A DNA stretch of 43,670 nt, from NCBI GenBank assembly GCA_019753175.1, contig JAIELK010000017.1, positions 1-43,670 on the forward strand, in the 5' to 3' direction. The translations under genes and the position numbers were made by a program. The notes below the pieces were generated by a model. It ran no database searches. It saw nothing but the letters and a program-made list of their open reading frames with translations, and was not told where the DNA came from. Position 1 is the stretch's first letter; each line of letters starts with the position of its first letter. Of this stretch, positions 16,253-25,593 are shown piece after piece. The DNA comes from Hyphomonadaceae bacterium (GTDB lineage Bacteria; Pseudomonadota; Alphaproteobacteria; Caulobacterales; Aquidulcibacteraceae).

Positions 16253-17986
16253 ATGCCCGCAGCGGGCGAAACAGACTGGAAAGCTATCACCGTTACGATT
16301 GTTAACAACGATTGGGTCACTCCGCAGATGTTCGCAGTGCAAGCTTGGCTGAGGCAGCAGTTCTCGCGTCGCGTCTGGCTCGGCGTGGTGGGCCCAATCC
16401 TTGGCTTTTTTGCCGCGACCCTGACCCTGGGCATTGTGCTCTTGACCCACTTCGCCCATCAGCAAAACAAGTTCTTTGCCGACACCACGACTCAGCTTGT
16501 ATCCAACGCGTTGGAGGAGCGCGCCACCGCGCTCGGTGAGTTGACCCTCGATTACGCCAACTGGGACGCCGCGTTCGCCGCGGTGACCGGCCGGATTGAC
16601 CGGGCTTGGCTGGACGAAAACTACTATTCATGGGTCGTCGATGGGATGATCGTGCTCGACGAGAACGGCGCCGTTCCCTTCGCGTGGTTCTCCGATGAAC
16701 TCGGCGCTGTCGCGACGCTGGTGAAGGGACGGGCCATCGTGGCGGCGCGCAGGATCGTGAGCACGGCTGACCTCGCGCACGCGCCTCAGGCTTTGAGCGC
16801 CTGGAGGACTGGCTACACGTCAATCAACGGTCGCCTGGCGCTGATCGCTGTCGCCGCCATCAGCCCGGAAGACAATGCACAGCGGCTTGCCTTGGCGGAC
16901 ACGGGCCTACCCAGGCATCGATTGGTCAGTGTCAAAATCCTGGAGCCGGCAGAGATCGCCGCCTTGGGGGAGTCACTGGCGATCGCCAACCTCCAATTCC
17001 ACCCGGCACGGCGTTCGGCGCCCGTCGAGGGATTGTACGTCGAACTCGAAGGCGCGCAGGGACCGATGGGGCTACTGGCTTGGCGCGACGACAGACCCGG
17101 GGGCGCGGCGTTCGCGCGGATGGCGTGGCTTGCCGTCGCGTGTCTTCTGCTGTTTGCCGGCATCGCCGCTTTTGTTGCTCGCCGCTTGGTGGTCACCCTC
17201 GTCGGCTCCAATTCGCGCGAGCAGGCGGCGCTGGAATCAAGCCGGCTCAAATCCGAATTCATCGCCACGATGAGCCACGAGTTGCGCACGCCGCTGAACG
17301 CCATCATCGGCTACACCGAACTCATCGAAGAAGAGGCGCACGGAAACAGGGCGGACGTCGTCTCCATCAGAGCCGACGCGGCGCGCGTTCGAGCGGCGGC
17401 GCAGCACCTGACGAAATTGATCGGCGACATACTGGATCAGTCGCGCATCGAAGCCGGCGAGATTTCTCTGGAAATCGAGAGCTTGAGCGTGTCGGACCTG
17501 TTGGCCGAGACCAAGGAACTGGCCGAGCCTCTGGCCAAGGCGAATGGCAATCGCTTGATGATCGCCGTGGACTCGCGCGCTGAAAGCGTCGCCGCCGACT
17601 ATGTCCGGTTACGGCAGTGCCTAGCCAACCTCGCCGGGAATGCGGTCAAATTCACCAGAGGCGGAACCGTAACCTTGTCGGCCCGCCCCGTGATGCGCAA
17701 CGGCGCGCCGTTCGTCGCGATCGACGTGATCGACACAGGCATCGGCATCGCAGCACCCGATCTTGCCAAGTTCTTTGCGCCGTTCACACAAGCGGGCCCG
17801 GGGATACAGCGCCGGTACGGCGGCACGGGACTTGGACTCTCCATCGCGCGCAAGCTTGCGATCGCTATGGGAGGCGACATCGTGGCGGAGAGTGAAGCTG
17901 GCGCCGGCTCGACTTTCACTCTGTTCTTGCCCGCGCCAGCTCAGGCCACTGAGGCAAGCGCGGCGCGCAGCGTATCCACGATCTGA
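16253..17986 (+). CDS. membrane sensor histidine kinase (CHASE4-like)
   Basis: From 16253 the product is 577 residues. It has a membrane helix (about 42-65), an extracytoplasmic sensor of about 220 residues resembling CHASE4 (opening with LTLDYANWDAAFAAV), and a second membrane helix (about 287-306). Then follow HisKA with phospho-acceptor His342 (MSHELRTPLNAIIGYTELIE) and a HATPase domain (N box LANLAGNAVKFT, G1 DTGIGI, G2 GGTGLGLSI). It should autophosphorylate and pass phosphate to a regulator not present here. Neither possible start has a good ribosome-binding site; ATG 16328 (MFAVQAW) would remove 25 residues of unlikely sequence. The 3' end overlaps the convergent aminotransferase gene by 46 bases. 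Confidence 0.92.
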   Translation: MPAAGETDWKAITVTIVNNDWVTPQMFAVQAWLRQQFSRRVWLGVVGPILGFFAATLTLGIVLLTHFAHQQNKFFADTTTQLVSNALEERATALGELTLDYANWDAAFAAVTGRIDRAWLDENYYSWVVDGMIVLDENGAVPFAWFSDELGAVATLVKGRAIVAARRIVSTADLAHAPQALSAWRTGYTSINGRLALIAVAAISPEDNAQRLALADTGLPRHRLVSVKILEPAEIAALGESLAIANLQFHPARRSAPVEGLYVELEGAQGPMGLLAWRDDRPGGAAFARMAWLAVACLLLFAGIAAFVARRLVVTLVGSNSREQAALESSRLKSEFIATMSHELRTPLNAIIGYTELIEEEAHGNRADVVSIRADAARVRAAAQHLTKLIGDILDQSRIEAGEISLEIESLSVSDLLAETKELAEPLAKANGNRLMIAVDSRAESVAADYVRLRQCLANLAGNAVKFTRGGTVTLSARPVMRNGAPFVAIDVIDTGIGIAAPDLAKFFAPFTQAGPGIQRRYGGTGLGLSIARKLAIAMGGDIVAESEAGAGSTFTLFLPAPAQATEASAARSVSTI

Positions 17987-19263
17987 TCGATCTGGCGCTT
18001 CTCGATAATCAGCGGCGGAGAGAAGGCGATGATATCGCCGGTGACGCGGATCAGCACGCCGTTGTCGAAGCAGGTGCGGAATGCTTCCATCGCGCGCTGC
18101 GTCGCCGCGCCCGGACGCGGCTCAAGCTCGACGCCGCCTATCAGCCCCAAATTGCGGATGTCGATGACGTGGCGGGCGTCGCGCAAGCTGTGCATCGCGT
18201 CTTCCCAGTAGGGCGCAAGTTCGGCGGCGCGCTCGAACAGTCCCTCTTCGCGGAAGGTGTCGAGCGTGGCGATGCCGGCGGCGCAGGCGAGGGGGTGGCC
18301 GCTCGTGGTGTAGCCGTGAAACAATTCGATTGGCGTATCGCTGTTGGCGAGAATGGTGTCGTAGATCTCACGGGAGGCGGCGACAGCACCCATCGGCACG
18401 GTGGCGTTGGTGATGGCCTTGGCCATGGTGAGGATGTCTGGCTTTACGTCGAAATAGTGCGACGCGAAGGCGCTGCCCAGGCGGCCGAAGCCGGTGATCA
18501 CTTCGTCGAAGATGAGCAGGATGTCGTGCTTTGTACAAAGCTCGCGCAGCCGCTTCAGATACCCTTTCGGCGGCATGATCACGCCGGTGGAGCCTGCCAC
18601 CGGCTCGACGATCACGGCGGCGATCGTTGAAGCATCGTGCAGCGCGACAATGCGTTCCAACGCATCGGCGTACTCGATCCCGTGCGGCGGCTCGCCGCGC
18701 GAGAAGGCGTTGCGCGCGATGTCGAGCGTGTGCGGCAGGTGATCGACGCCGGTCACACCTGGCCCAAACGTCATGCGGTTGCGCACGATGCCGCCGACGC
18801 TGATGCCGCCGAAATTGGTGCCGTGGTAACCGCGCTCGCGGCCGATCAGACGGAACTTGCCCGGCTTGCCGCGCGCTTTCTGGTAAGCAAGCGCGATCTT
18901 GAGCGCCGTATCGGCGCTTTCGCTGCCGCTATTGGTGAAGAACACGCGGTCCATGCCATCAGGCAGGATTTGGCCCAAGCGGTTGGCAAACTCGAACGCC
19001 AGCGGGTGGCCGAGATTGAACGTGGTCGAGTAATCAAGCTCCGCCGCCGCCCGCTGGATCGCCTGCACGATGCGTGGCCGCCCATGCCCTGCCGCCGAGC
19101 ACCACAGGCCTGCCGTGCCATCGAGCACGGCGCGTCCCTCGGGGGTGTAAAAGTGCATCCCCTCGGCGCGGACGATCATACGCGGATCGGCCTTGAACGC
19201 CCGGTTGGGCGTGAACGGCATCCAGAAGGCGTCGAGCGAGTTGGGCAGGGCGGTTTCGGCCAT
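17941..19263 (-). CDS. omega-amino acid--pyruvate aminotransferase (class III)
   Basis: This 440-residue PLP enzyme has the class III fold. Seen are VLDGTAGLWCSAAGHG near the N-terminus, FFTNSGSESADTALKIAL (phosphate-binding), LIFDEVITGFGRLGS (cofactor Asp), and the Schiff-base Lys in TMAKAITNATVPMGAV. The DGTAGLWC and F/W-MPFTPNR N-terminal pattern is typical of beta-alanine or omega-amino acid--pyruvate transaminases. The product would be a semialdehyde plus alanine, which Ald could deaminate. It could serve polyamine or GABA breakdown, but it lies apart from the main polyamine run and its exact donor is not determined. The start is followed upstream by a 63-base gap to the YdcH gene. Confidence 0.93.
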   Translation of the reverse strand: MAETALPNSLDAFWMPFTPNRAFKADPRMIVRAEGMHFYTPEGRAVLDGTAGLWCSAAGHGRPRIVQAIQRAAAELDYSTTFNLGHPLAFEFANRLGQILPDGMDRVFFTNSGSESADTALKIALAYQKARGKPGKFRLIGRERGYHGTNFGGISVGGIVRNRMTFGPGVTGVDHLPHTLDIARNAFSRGEPPHGIEYADALERIVALHDASTIAAVIVEPVAGSTGVIMPPKGYLKRLRELCTKHDILLIFDEVITGFGRLGSAFASHYFDVKPDILTMAKAITNATVPMGAVAASREIYDTILANSDTPIELFHGYTTSGHPLACAAGIATLDTFREEGLFERAAELAPYWEDAMHSLRDARHVIDIRNLGLIGGVELEPRPGAATQRAMEAFRTCFDNGVLIRVTGDIIAFSPPLIIEKRQIDQIVDTLRAALASVA

Positions 19264-19326
19264 GCGCCATTGTGCGCCGCGCCGCGGGGCCGCTGCAAGC
19301 GGCCTGCGATCATTGTTTGGCGGGCT

Positions 19327-19581
19327 TCACGCCTCGGCTTGCCGGATCATAGCGGCGATCTGGTCCAGGCGCTGAAGCCGCTCCTTTTCCAATCGCTCAA
19401 TCACCGCGTCGTCGGCCGGCGTGACGTTGCTCTGCATGGCGCGAATCTGCAGCCAGAGGGCGTGGTTCTCTTCCATCAATACCTTGAACTGGGGATTGCT
19501 GACCTTCAGCTTGTGGATCGTCTCGCCGTGGCCGGCGAATTCTTCTTCGAGGGCGTGATCGAGGTGCTCTTGGTTGGCCAT
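19327..19581 (-). CDS. YdcH/DUF465 family small protein
   Basis: An 84-residue all-helical protein with the DUF465 pattern: HGETIHKLKVSNPQFKVLMEENHALWLQI, then RLEKERLQRLDQIAAMI. Such short antiparallel helical hairpins are widespread in Proteobacteria; their function is unknown. The length is slightly above the usual 60-75 residues because of a longer middle segment. It lies upstream of the aminotransferase on the same strand. Confidence 0.88.
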   Translation of the reverse strand: MANQEHLDHALEEEFAGHGETIHKLKVSNPQFKVLMEENHALWLQIRAMQSNVTPADDAVIERLEKERLQRLDQIAAMIRQAEA

Positions 19582-19699
19582 CAGCGCTGGTGCTCCTTCG
19601 GCGGCTCATCTAGCGAATGCGCAGCGCGATGTTTTGATCGGCAGCAAATGCAACCGAGTGAGCCCGTCGTCCGTACGCTGGCTGCAACAGGATGGTGCG

Positions 19700-20485
19700 A
19701 TGAAGTCATTTTTTTCCGCTTTGGTTGCGGCCCTGAGCGTTCTCTTTCTGTCCACGGCGCCCGCCGCCGCCGATGAAGCCGCCTACGACGCCTTGCTGCA
19801 ACGCTACGTCAGCGCCAGTGCCGATGGCGTGAACCGGGTCGACTATGCGCGCTGGAGCGCCAACGCCGCCGACCGGTCGGCGCTCGATGACTATGTCGAC
19901 GAACTGGCGGCACAGCGGCCGTCGACATTGTCCCGCGATCGGGCGTTCGCCTATTGGGTCAATTTGTACAACGCCGTCACGCTGCAGGTGGTGCTGGAAC
20001 GCTATCCGGTCCGCTCGATCCGCGACATCAAGAGCGAAGGCGCGCCGTTCGATCCGCGCGCTTTCATCGGGCCCTGGCGCACGAAGCGCGTGACGGTTGA
20101 GGGTCGCAGGCTCTCGCTTGACGACATCGAGCATACGATCCTGCGCCCGACCTACAATGATCCGCGCGTGCACTATGCGGTGAACTGCGCATCGATCGGC
20201 TGCCCCAATCTGATGAACCGCGTTTGGCGGGCCGAGACGCTCGATGCCGACCTCGACGCCGCGGCGCGCGCGTACGTGAACCATCCGCGCGGCGTGAGCG
20301 TCAGCGCCGACGGCGATGTGCGAGTGTCGAGCATCTATCGGTGGTTTCGCGATGATTTCGGCACGAGCGACGCGAACGTCATCGCGCACCTGCGTCGCTA
20401 TGCCGACGCCGATCTCGCCGCTCGCCTCGCCCGTGCGACGCGCATCAGCGGTCACGACTATGACTGGTCGCTGAACGGGAGGTAG
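19700..20485 (+). CDS. secreted DUF547 family protein
   Basis: The start at 19700 (MKSFFSALVAALSVLFLSTAPAAADE) gives a clear signal peptide cleaved after about Ala24; the 261-residue product should be periplasmic. DUF547 hallmarks are AFAYWVNLYNAVTLQVVLERYP (about residues 91-112), LSLDDIEHTILRP, and VHYAVNCASIGCPNL (about 155-169) with conserved His and Cys. The family is thought to have a papain/transglutaminase-like fold, with the Cys and His as possible catalytic residues, but its substrate is unknown. It converges on the acylase gene. Confidence 0.93.
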   Translation: MKSFFSALVAALSVLFLSTAPAAADEAAYDALLQRYVSASADGVNRVDYARWSANAADRSALDDYVDELAAQRPSTLSRDRAFAYWVNLYNAVTLQVVLERYPVRSIRDIKSEGAPFDPRAFIGPWRTKRVTVEGRRLSLDDIEHTILRPTYNDPRVHYAVNCASIGCPNLMNRVWRAETLDADLDAAARAYVNHPRGVSVSADGDVRVSSIYRWFRDDFGTSDANVIAHLRRYADADLAARLARATRISGHDYDWSLNGR

Positions 20486-20530
20486 GCAAGGCTATGCTCG
20501 GGCTTCGGCTTGTTGAAGGCTCGCCCCGCA

Positions 20531-22540
20531 TCAATCCAGCGCCACGCTTCGCCACTCCCTCCGGGCAAACAGCGGCGCCTGGTCGGCGTAGTGCGGGCTC
20601 TGCGGGCGTTCGCTCGCGCCCCATTGGTGGATGACGCGCGTCGTCAGTGCGCCGTCCGGCGCCCAGTCCATCACCATCATCAGGCCGTCACCGAAATTGG
20701 CGCGCAGACGACCGTCCTGATCGGCGCTCCAGCGCAGCGCGCGCAACGCATCGGGCGCGCCTTCCAGCGGCAAGTCGACGGCGCCACGCCGCAAGCGTAG
20801 CACCTCGCCAAGCGGAGGATCGAGGCGGCCGAAGTGGGTGCGCAGATGGTCTGCAGCCGCACGCACGGTTTCCAGCGGAGAGGGCTCAGTTTGACCTTGC
20901 CGCCGTGCCTCGTACAGCGGCGAGAACATCAGCAGGGCAAGTGCGGCTTGCCGGCTCTCCGCGCTCGCGCGCAAATCCCACGCCCGCAGCACCGATTGCG
21001 CCTCCGCCAACGTTGGATCGTCGGCGGCAAGGATCGTGTTCACCGCCTCGGCCATGCGCGAGCGCGTCGAGTGCCCGACGTCGAACTTGGCGTCGAGCAA
21101 GTCTTGATCGCTGATGCGCGCGAGGGGAGAGAGCATCTCGACGGCGCGATAGCCGCGATTGGTAATGTACGTTTCGATGAAGGGCGCCGTCTCAACATGG
21201 CTCTCCGCGCGCAGGTCGCTTGCTGGATCGGTCGCCGACCACGGCGCGCTATTGGTGCTCACCAGCCAACCAGACGCCGGATCGACTAATTCCGGCGGGG
21301 AAAGCCAGTCGCCTTGGGCCCAAACAGTCGCGGACGTATCGCCGGAGACGCATCCCGCCCAGTTCTCCCCCGCAACGCGGCGGGGCAAATTGGCGTTGTA
21401 GAGATAGGCGATGCGTCCGGTCGCGTCGGCATACATGAAATTGAACGAAGGGATTGCGCGCATGCGCATGGCCTCCCGCCACTCGTCATAGTTCTGCGCG
21501 CGGCCCATGCGCCAGAATTGCTCCATGGCGCGGATTTCGCCGGCGCCGGCGTAACGCACGGCGACCCAGCCATCGGCGGTTTCGAATGCCGGCCCGTGAA
21601 CCGAGAAGTGCAAGGTGCGCGGAACGGGCAGTGTGAACCAGCCCATCTTCACCGAGAGCCAAACCGTGCGCGTTTCAAATGCGCGCCACGCGTCGTCGAA
21701 AAAATAGCGGCCGCGGTGCGCATCATCGGTTGTGAGGCGATAGATGTCGGCGAGATCTGGCAGGTTCACGGTCGCCGCAAAGCCGAGGCGGCCGTTTGTT
21801 CCGAGCACGGGAAACGGCGCGCCGGGAAATATGCCGCCATGCATGCGCCAGCCGCTGTCCGACGAGACCCCGGCTTCGTACCAACCCACGGGCCCGCCCC
21901 ACGGCTGATGCGAATTGACGATCAGCCGCGTGTGACCGTCGGAAGAGCGCCGCGGCGAAACGGCGAACGCGTTCGAGCCCCAGTCGAGCGACTCAGCCGT
22001 TGCCTCCTGCACGCGACACGGACGCGCCGCGCGGTCGACGACAGCGCCGAGCACGCGCTCGAACCCCCAAAACAGCGGCAGCGTCAGCGCCGAGCCGGCC
22101 GCCACATCGCGGCCTGTGACATTGCGTGCGCCCGGGAGCACTTCGTCGGGGTGTTCGCGGCCATAGGCGTTGAGCCCCGCGGCATAGCCCTCGATGACGG
22201 CGCGGAATTCGGGACTGAGATCGCGTTCGTATCGCTCGGCCACGCTGTCATGCACGCCAAGCAAATGCCAAAGGAAATCGGAACGCGCGCCGTCTTCGCC
22301 CAAGTGTGCGCCCAGCTTGCCGCGCGCGGCGAGCACGACAAGCTGGATCGTTGCGAAGTCGTCCTGCGCGTGGGCGTAGCCGATGCCATAGGCTGCTTCG
22401 GCGTCGTCGCGGCCATGGACGGTCGGCAGGCCATACGCGTCGCGTGTGATCGTCGGTGCGTAGGCGCGGCCTGGTGCGGCCGGCGCTGGCGTACAGGCGG
22501 CGAGCACGAGCGCAAGGCAGGCTATTGTCAGGTCGCGCAT
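20531..22540 (-). CDS. penicillin acylase family lipoprotein
   Basis: This 669-residue N-terminal-nucleophile amidohydrolase starts at the ATG complementary to 22538-22540. The signal MRDLTIACLALVLAAC ends in a lipobox (LAAC), so the protein is exported and probably membrane-anchored. The family is made as a precursor that self-cleaves before the nucleophile Ser, here in DWGSNAFAVSP (about residues 197-207). Other family blocks are YGIGYAHAQDDF near the start, RLIVNSHQPWGGPVGWYE, PSFNFMYADATGRIAYLYN and WLVSTNSAPW. Relatives hydrolyse acyl-amides such as beta-lactams or acyl-homoserine lactones. The substrate is not predictable here. It diverges from puuC with a 108-base gap. Confidence 0.95.
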   Translation of the reverse strand: MRDLTIACLALVLAACTPAPAAPGRAYAPTITRDAYGLPTVHGRDDAEAAYGIGYAHAQDDFATIQLVVLAARGKLGAHLGEDGARSDFLWHLLGVHDSVAERYERDLSPEFRAVIEGYAAGLNAYGREHPDEVLPGARNVTGRDVAAGSALTLPLFWGFERVLGAVVDRAARPCRVQEATAESLDWGSNAFAVSPRRSSDGHTRLIVNSHQPWGGPVGWYEAGVSSDSGWRMHGGIFPGAPFPVLGTNGRLGFAATVNLPDLADIYRLTTDDAHRGRYFFDDAWRAFETRTVWLSVKMGWFTLPVPRTLHFSVHGPAFETADGWVAVRYAGAGEIRAMEQFWRMGRAQNYDEWREAMRMRAIPSFNFMYADATGRIAYLYNANLPRRVAGENWAGCVSGDTSATVWAQGDWLSPPELVDPASGWLVSTNSAPWSATDPASDLRAESHVETAPFIETYITNRGYRAVEMLSPLARISDQDLLDAKFDVGHSTRSRMAEAVNTILAADDPTLAEAQSVLRAWDLRASAESRQAALALLMFSPLYEARRQGQTEPSPLETVRAAADHLRTHFGRLDPPLGEVLRLRRGAVDLPLEGAPDALRALRWSADQDGRLRANFGDGLMMVMDWAPDGALTTRVIHQWGASERPQSPHYADQAPLFARREWRSVALD

Positions 22541-22648
22541 GGTTCCCCAGGCGCCACTCTCGCCTATCCACGGGACGCCGCGCAAGCGGCGCACGCAAGC
22601 CCGGGGGATGGGTGTTCAAATCTGCCTGAGGTACGCTACAGAGCCGCC

Positions 22649-24139
22649 ATGACCCTACAACACAATCTCGACCGCGCCGCCGCCTTGAAATTCCCCGGCC
22701 TCGCCGTCATCGACGGCGCGCTTGTCGCCGCCAAGTCGGGCAAGCGCTTCGCCAACATCACCCCGCGCGACGGCAAGGTGCTGAACCAGGTCGCCGAATG
22801 TGGGCCTGAGGATGTCGACATCGCCGTGAAGGCCGCGCGCGCCGCGTTCGAGGACGGGCGCTGGCGGCTGAAAACGCCGCGCGAGAAGAAGCGCATCATG
22901 TTCAAGCTTGCCGAGCTGATGGAGCGCGATCTCGAAGAGCTGGCGCTGCTTGAATCGCTCGACATGGGCAAGCCGATCCGCGACACGCGCGCGATCGACA
23001 TCCCGACCTCGATCAATTCCATCCGCTGGTACGCCGAAGCGCTCGACAAGGTGTACGGTGAAGTGGCCACGACGCCGGCTGAACGGCTGAGCTTCATCGT
23101 GCGCGAGCCATTGGGCGTCGTCGGCGCCATCGTGCCGTGGAATTTCCCCCTGCACATGGCGTGCTGGAAGGTGGCGCCGGCGCTGGCGATGGGGAACGCC
23201 ATCGTGCTGAAGCCCGCCGAGCAATCGCCGCTGACGGCGTTGAAGCTCGGAGAACTCGCGCTCGAAGCCGGCGTGCCCGCAGGCGTGCTCAACGTCGTGC
23301 CGGGCTTCGGCGAAACCGCGGGCCAGGCGCTGGCGCGGCACATGGATGTCGATTTGATCGCCTTCACCGGCTCCGGCGAAGTGGGCCGCAAGCTGATGGT
23401 GTATTCCGGCGAAAGCAATCTGAAGCGCGTGGCGCTCGAACTCGGCGGCAAGAGCCCGCAAATCGTGTTTGCCGACGCTGAAAATCTGGACGAAGCCGCA
23501 GACGCTGCCGCGTGGGGGATTTTCTTCAACCAGGGCGAAGTCTGCAACGCCGCCTCGCGATTGCTGGTGGAATCGTCGATCAAGGATGTGTTTGTCGAGA
23601 AAGTGCGCACGCGCGCAGCGCAGTACATGCCCGGCGACCCGCTGGATCCCGTAAGCGTCGCTGGCGCACTGGTGACGGAAGGGCAGATGAAGCGCGTGCT
23701 GGGCTACGTGGAAAAGGCCAAGGTCGAGGGCGGCAAGCTTGTGGCCGGCGGCAAGCGCGTGCGTGCGGAAAGCGGCGGCTATTACGTCGAGCCGACCGTG
23801 TTCGCCGACATCAAGAACACTGACACTTTGGCGCGCGAGGAAGTGTTCGGCCCGGTGCTCGGTGTCATTGCCTTCAAGGACGAGGACGAAGCCGTGCGCA
23901 TCGCCAACGACACGGTGTATGGTTTGGCTTCCGGCCTGTGGACGGGCAATATCTCGCGCGCGCATCGCGTCGCGCGCAAATTGCGCTCGGGGCTGGTGTG
24001 GATCAACGGCTGGGACGCCTGCGACATCACCGTGCCGTTCGGCGGCGCCAAGCAAAGCGGCTTCGGTCGCGACCGCTCGCTGCACGCGCTGGAGAAATAC
24101 ACGGAGCTGAAGGGGATTAGCGTGACGTACAGGCCGTGA
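22649..24139 (+). CDS. puuC: gamma-glutamyl-gamma-aminobutyraldehyde dehydrogenase (PuuC-like)
   Basis: A 496-residue NAD(P)-dependent aldehyde dehydrogenase. Motifs are VVGAIVPWNFPLHMACWKVA, the GSGEVGRK cofactor loop, LELGGKSPQIVF with the catalytic Glu, FFNQGEVCNAASRLLVE with the catalytic Cys, and EEVFGPVLGV. The FFNQGEVCNA form and the SGKRF-ANITPRDGKVL N-terminus are typical of PuuC. This enzyme oxidises gamma-glutamyl-gamma-aminobutyraldehyde, or 4-aminobutyraldehyde, in putrescine breakdown. It lies 2.4 kb before the rest of the polyamine genes, separated by an accessory patch, but in the same direction. Other omega-aldehydes are possible substrates. Confidence 0.92.
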   Translation: MTLQHNLDRAAALKFPGLAVIDGALVAAKSGKRFANITPRDGKVLNQVAECGPEDVDIAVKAARAAFEDGRWRLKTPREKKRIMFKLAELMERDLEELALLESLDMGKPIRDTRAIDIPTSINSIRWYAEALDKVYGEVATTPAERLSFIVREPLGVVGAIVPWNFPLHMACWKVAPALAMGNAIVLKPAEQSPLTALKLGELALEAGVPAGVLNVVPGFGETAGQALARHMDVDLIAFTGSGEVGRKLMVYSGESNLKRVALELGGKSPQIVFADAENLDEAADAAAWGIFFNQGEVCNAASRLLVESSIKDVFVEKVRTRAAQYMPGDPLDPVSVAGALVTEGQMKRVLGYVEKAKVEGGKLVAGGKRVRAESGGYYVEPTVFADIKNTDTLAREEVFGPVLGVIAFKDEDEAVRIANDTVYGLASGLWTGNISRAHRVARKLRSGLVWINGWDACDITVPFGGAKQSGFGRDRSLHALEKYTELKGISVTYRP

Positions 24140-24142
24140 GCA

Positions 24143-25078
24143 CTACGCCGCTTCGCCACGCCAAGGGATGTCGCTGATGACAACTGGCACATGGCTGAGG
24201 CCGTGTTTGGCGAGCAACGCATGCACTCGCTGTTCTCTCGCCGAGCGGTTGCCCTGCGGTCCGACAACGACTCTTTTGAGAATGCGCTCAACTCGCAAGT
24301 CCAGCGAGTGCTGTGGATAGTCCTTCAAGGGCAGGGCGGCGAATTCGCGTTGCTTCCCTCGCACGGTGGCGAAACGCTTCACGATCGGGCCGGCAATGCC
24401 GCCATTGAGGGTCGGACTCATTCGCATGAAGCGAATTTCTTGTTCCTCGGAATAGCTATGATGCTTCACGCAAGGCGCTTTGCTCAACACCAAAGCTGCA
24501 AGCATGATCTTCTGCATGGCATCGGCGCCGGGAACTTCGATGTTGGCGATCCGCTTGAACATGGCGTTCGCATGGTCGGACGCCCGGTCCTTATGGACGT
24601 AATCCATGCGCGCCGAGTAGATGCCGAACGAAAGGTGCTCGCGTTTAATTGCGCTCGCGAGGAACTGCGAGCTATCGACCACGATCCCAACGCCCATGCC
24701 GTCATCGCCAAACTCACGCCACATACCGAGTTTGCCCTCGGGTTCCGCGAGCGAGTATTCACACCACGACGACACAAACGTCTCGTTGCGCATGGCTTTG
24801 CGAAATTGCTCCACTGCCGCAGCAATCATGTTTGGGTCTGCGATTGGAAGAAGCGACTGGGCGTTCTGCAACACACCGTCAATGAAGTGATCGCACTCGG
24901 CGGTGTCCTTGAGGTCCGACAATCGGCCAAACCAAAGCTCGCGGCTGTCTAGCATCGTTTCCAGCGCGGTGACCGACGTGTAGTGGACCAACAATGATGA
25001 AAAGTCGCCGATGCCCAGCGCGCTGACTATGCGTTGGTACTGCACAAACTGCTCGGCCGTGACGTTTGGTGCGGTCAT
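24143..25078 (-). CDS. DUF2971 family protein
   Basis: This 311-residue protein matches the DUF2971 pattern: LLVHYTSVTALETMLDSRELWFGRLSDLKD (about residues 29-58), then FVSSWCEYSLAEPEGKLGMWREFGDDGMGVGI (about 100-131), and a later EEQEIRFMRM. The family has no settled function; it is patchily distributed and common in accessory DNA. The pattern of an early HYT-S, a mid WREFG-x-D-GMG and a late E-QE recalls ADP-ribosyltransferase-like folds, but this is only a resemblance. It is coupled by an ATGA overlap to a 57-residue upstream gene. It converges on puuC with a 3-base gap. Base composition is lower in G+C than the flanks. Confidence 0.85.
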   Translation of the reverse strand: MTAPNVTAEQFVQYQRIVSALGIGDFSSLLVHYTSVTALETMLDSRELWFGRLSDLKDTAECDHFIDGVLQNAQSLLPIADPNMIAAAVEQFRKAMRNETFVSSWCEYSLAEPEGKLGMWREFGDDGMGVGIVVDSSQFLASAIKREHLSFGIYSARMDYVHKDRASDHANAMFKRIANIEVPGADAMQKIMLAALVLSKAPCVKHHSYSEEQEIRFMRMSPTLNGGIAGPIVKRFATVRGKQREFAALPLKDYPQHSLDLRVERILKRVVVGPQGNRSAREQRVHALLAKHGLSHVPVVISDIPWRGEAA

Positions 25079-25248
25079 CGCTTCTTGCCCTTTGGCTTGT
25101 CAGGGATCGTTTCCTCCCGCTCAGCCATGAGTCGGGCTCCCATCGCACGGGTGGCTTTGGGTGTGGCCTTGCCGGTCGCCATGGCGCGCGCGGCATCGCG
25201 GACCATGCTGATCGACGGTGGCTTCACGGGTGTAGTCTTGCGGGACAT
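25075..25248 (-). CDS. 57-residue basic protein coupled to the DUF2971 gene
   Basis: On the minus strand an ATG complementary to 25246-25248 opens a 57-codon frame. Its TGA (complement 25075-25077) overlaps the DUF2971 start as ATGA, the usual sign of translational coupling. The protein (start MSRKTTPVKPPSISMVRDAA, end DKPKGKKR) is Lys/Arg-rich with an Ala/Met-rich helical centre (about residues 15-45) and has no membrane segment. I recognise no family. Because it precedes a DUF2971 gene in a two-gene unit, it may be a partner or an antidote-like protein; this is inference. The ribosome-binding site is weak (AGGCGAAG). Confidence 0.6.
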   Translation of the reverse strand: MSRKTTPVKPPSISMVRDAARAMATGKATPKATRAMGARLMAEREETIPDKPKGKKR

Positions 25249-25593
25249 TAGGTCTTCGCCTGTTGGTTACCGATGAGGCCACGATAGGCGGGCGCTATTA
25301 ACAAAGTATTGCCGCGCAATCGCGTCACGAGACTCGTCCAGGGCCGTCGCACCCCAGGCACCCGCCGGAGGCCCGCGAGGCTCAAACGAGTCCGTGCGGA
25401 CTCCCAAATTCGATTGCGGGGCGCTCTAAACTCGACCGGTCGGTCCCGTTGTTGCGGATAGGTCTGTTAACCCAGCTTCTCTGGCGTTCAAGCGTACCTG
25501 CGCTGCAGCCAAACGGCCCACGTCTCGCACGCTGACACTGACATTGCCGCCGGGGCCGGCAGCGGCCACACTTGCCCCATGGCCAGCCTAGTT
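25249..25593. other. intergenic stretch with no gene found
   Basis: Apart from a short stem-loop (GAGTCC at 25388-25393 with GGACTC at 25398-25403) I see no coding frame with a start, ribosome-binding site and plausible composition, and no tRNA. It should hold the promoter of the 57-residue gene/DUF2971 unit near 25250-25330, where A/T-richer sequence occurs. Confidence 0.5.

Noticed and set aside
25249-25593. A tRNA or tRNA fragment as an integration site in the accessory patch
   Set aside because: A TTCGATT-like string occurs near 25409, but no paired T-stem, anticodon arm or acceptor stem can be built on either strand.
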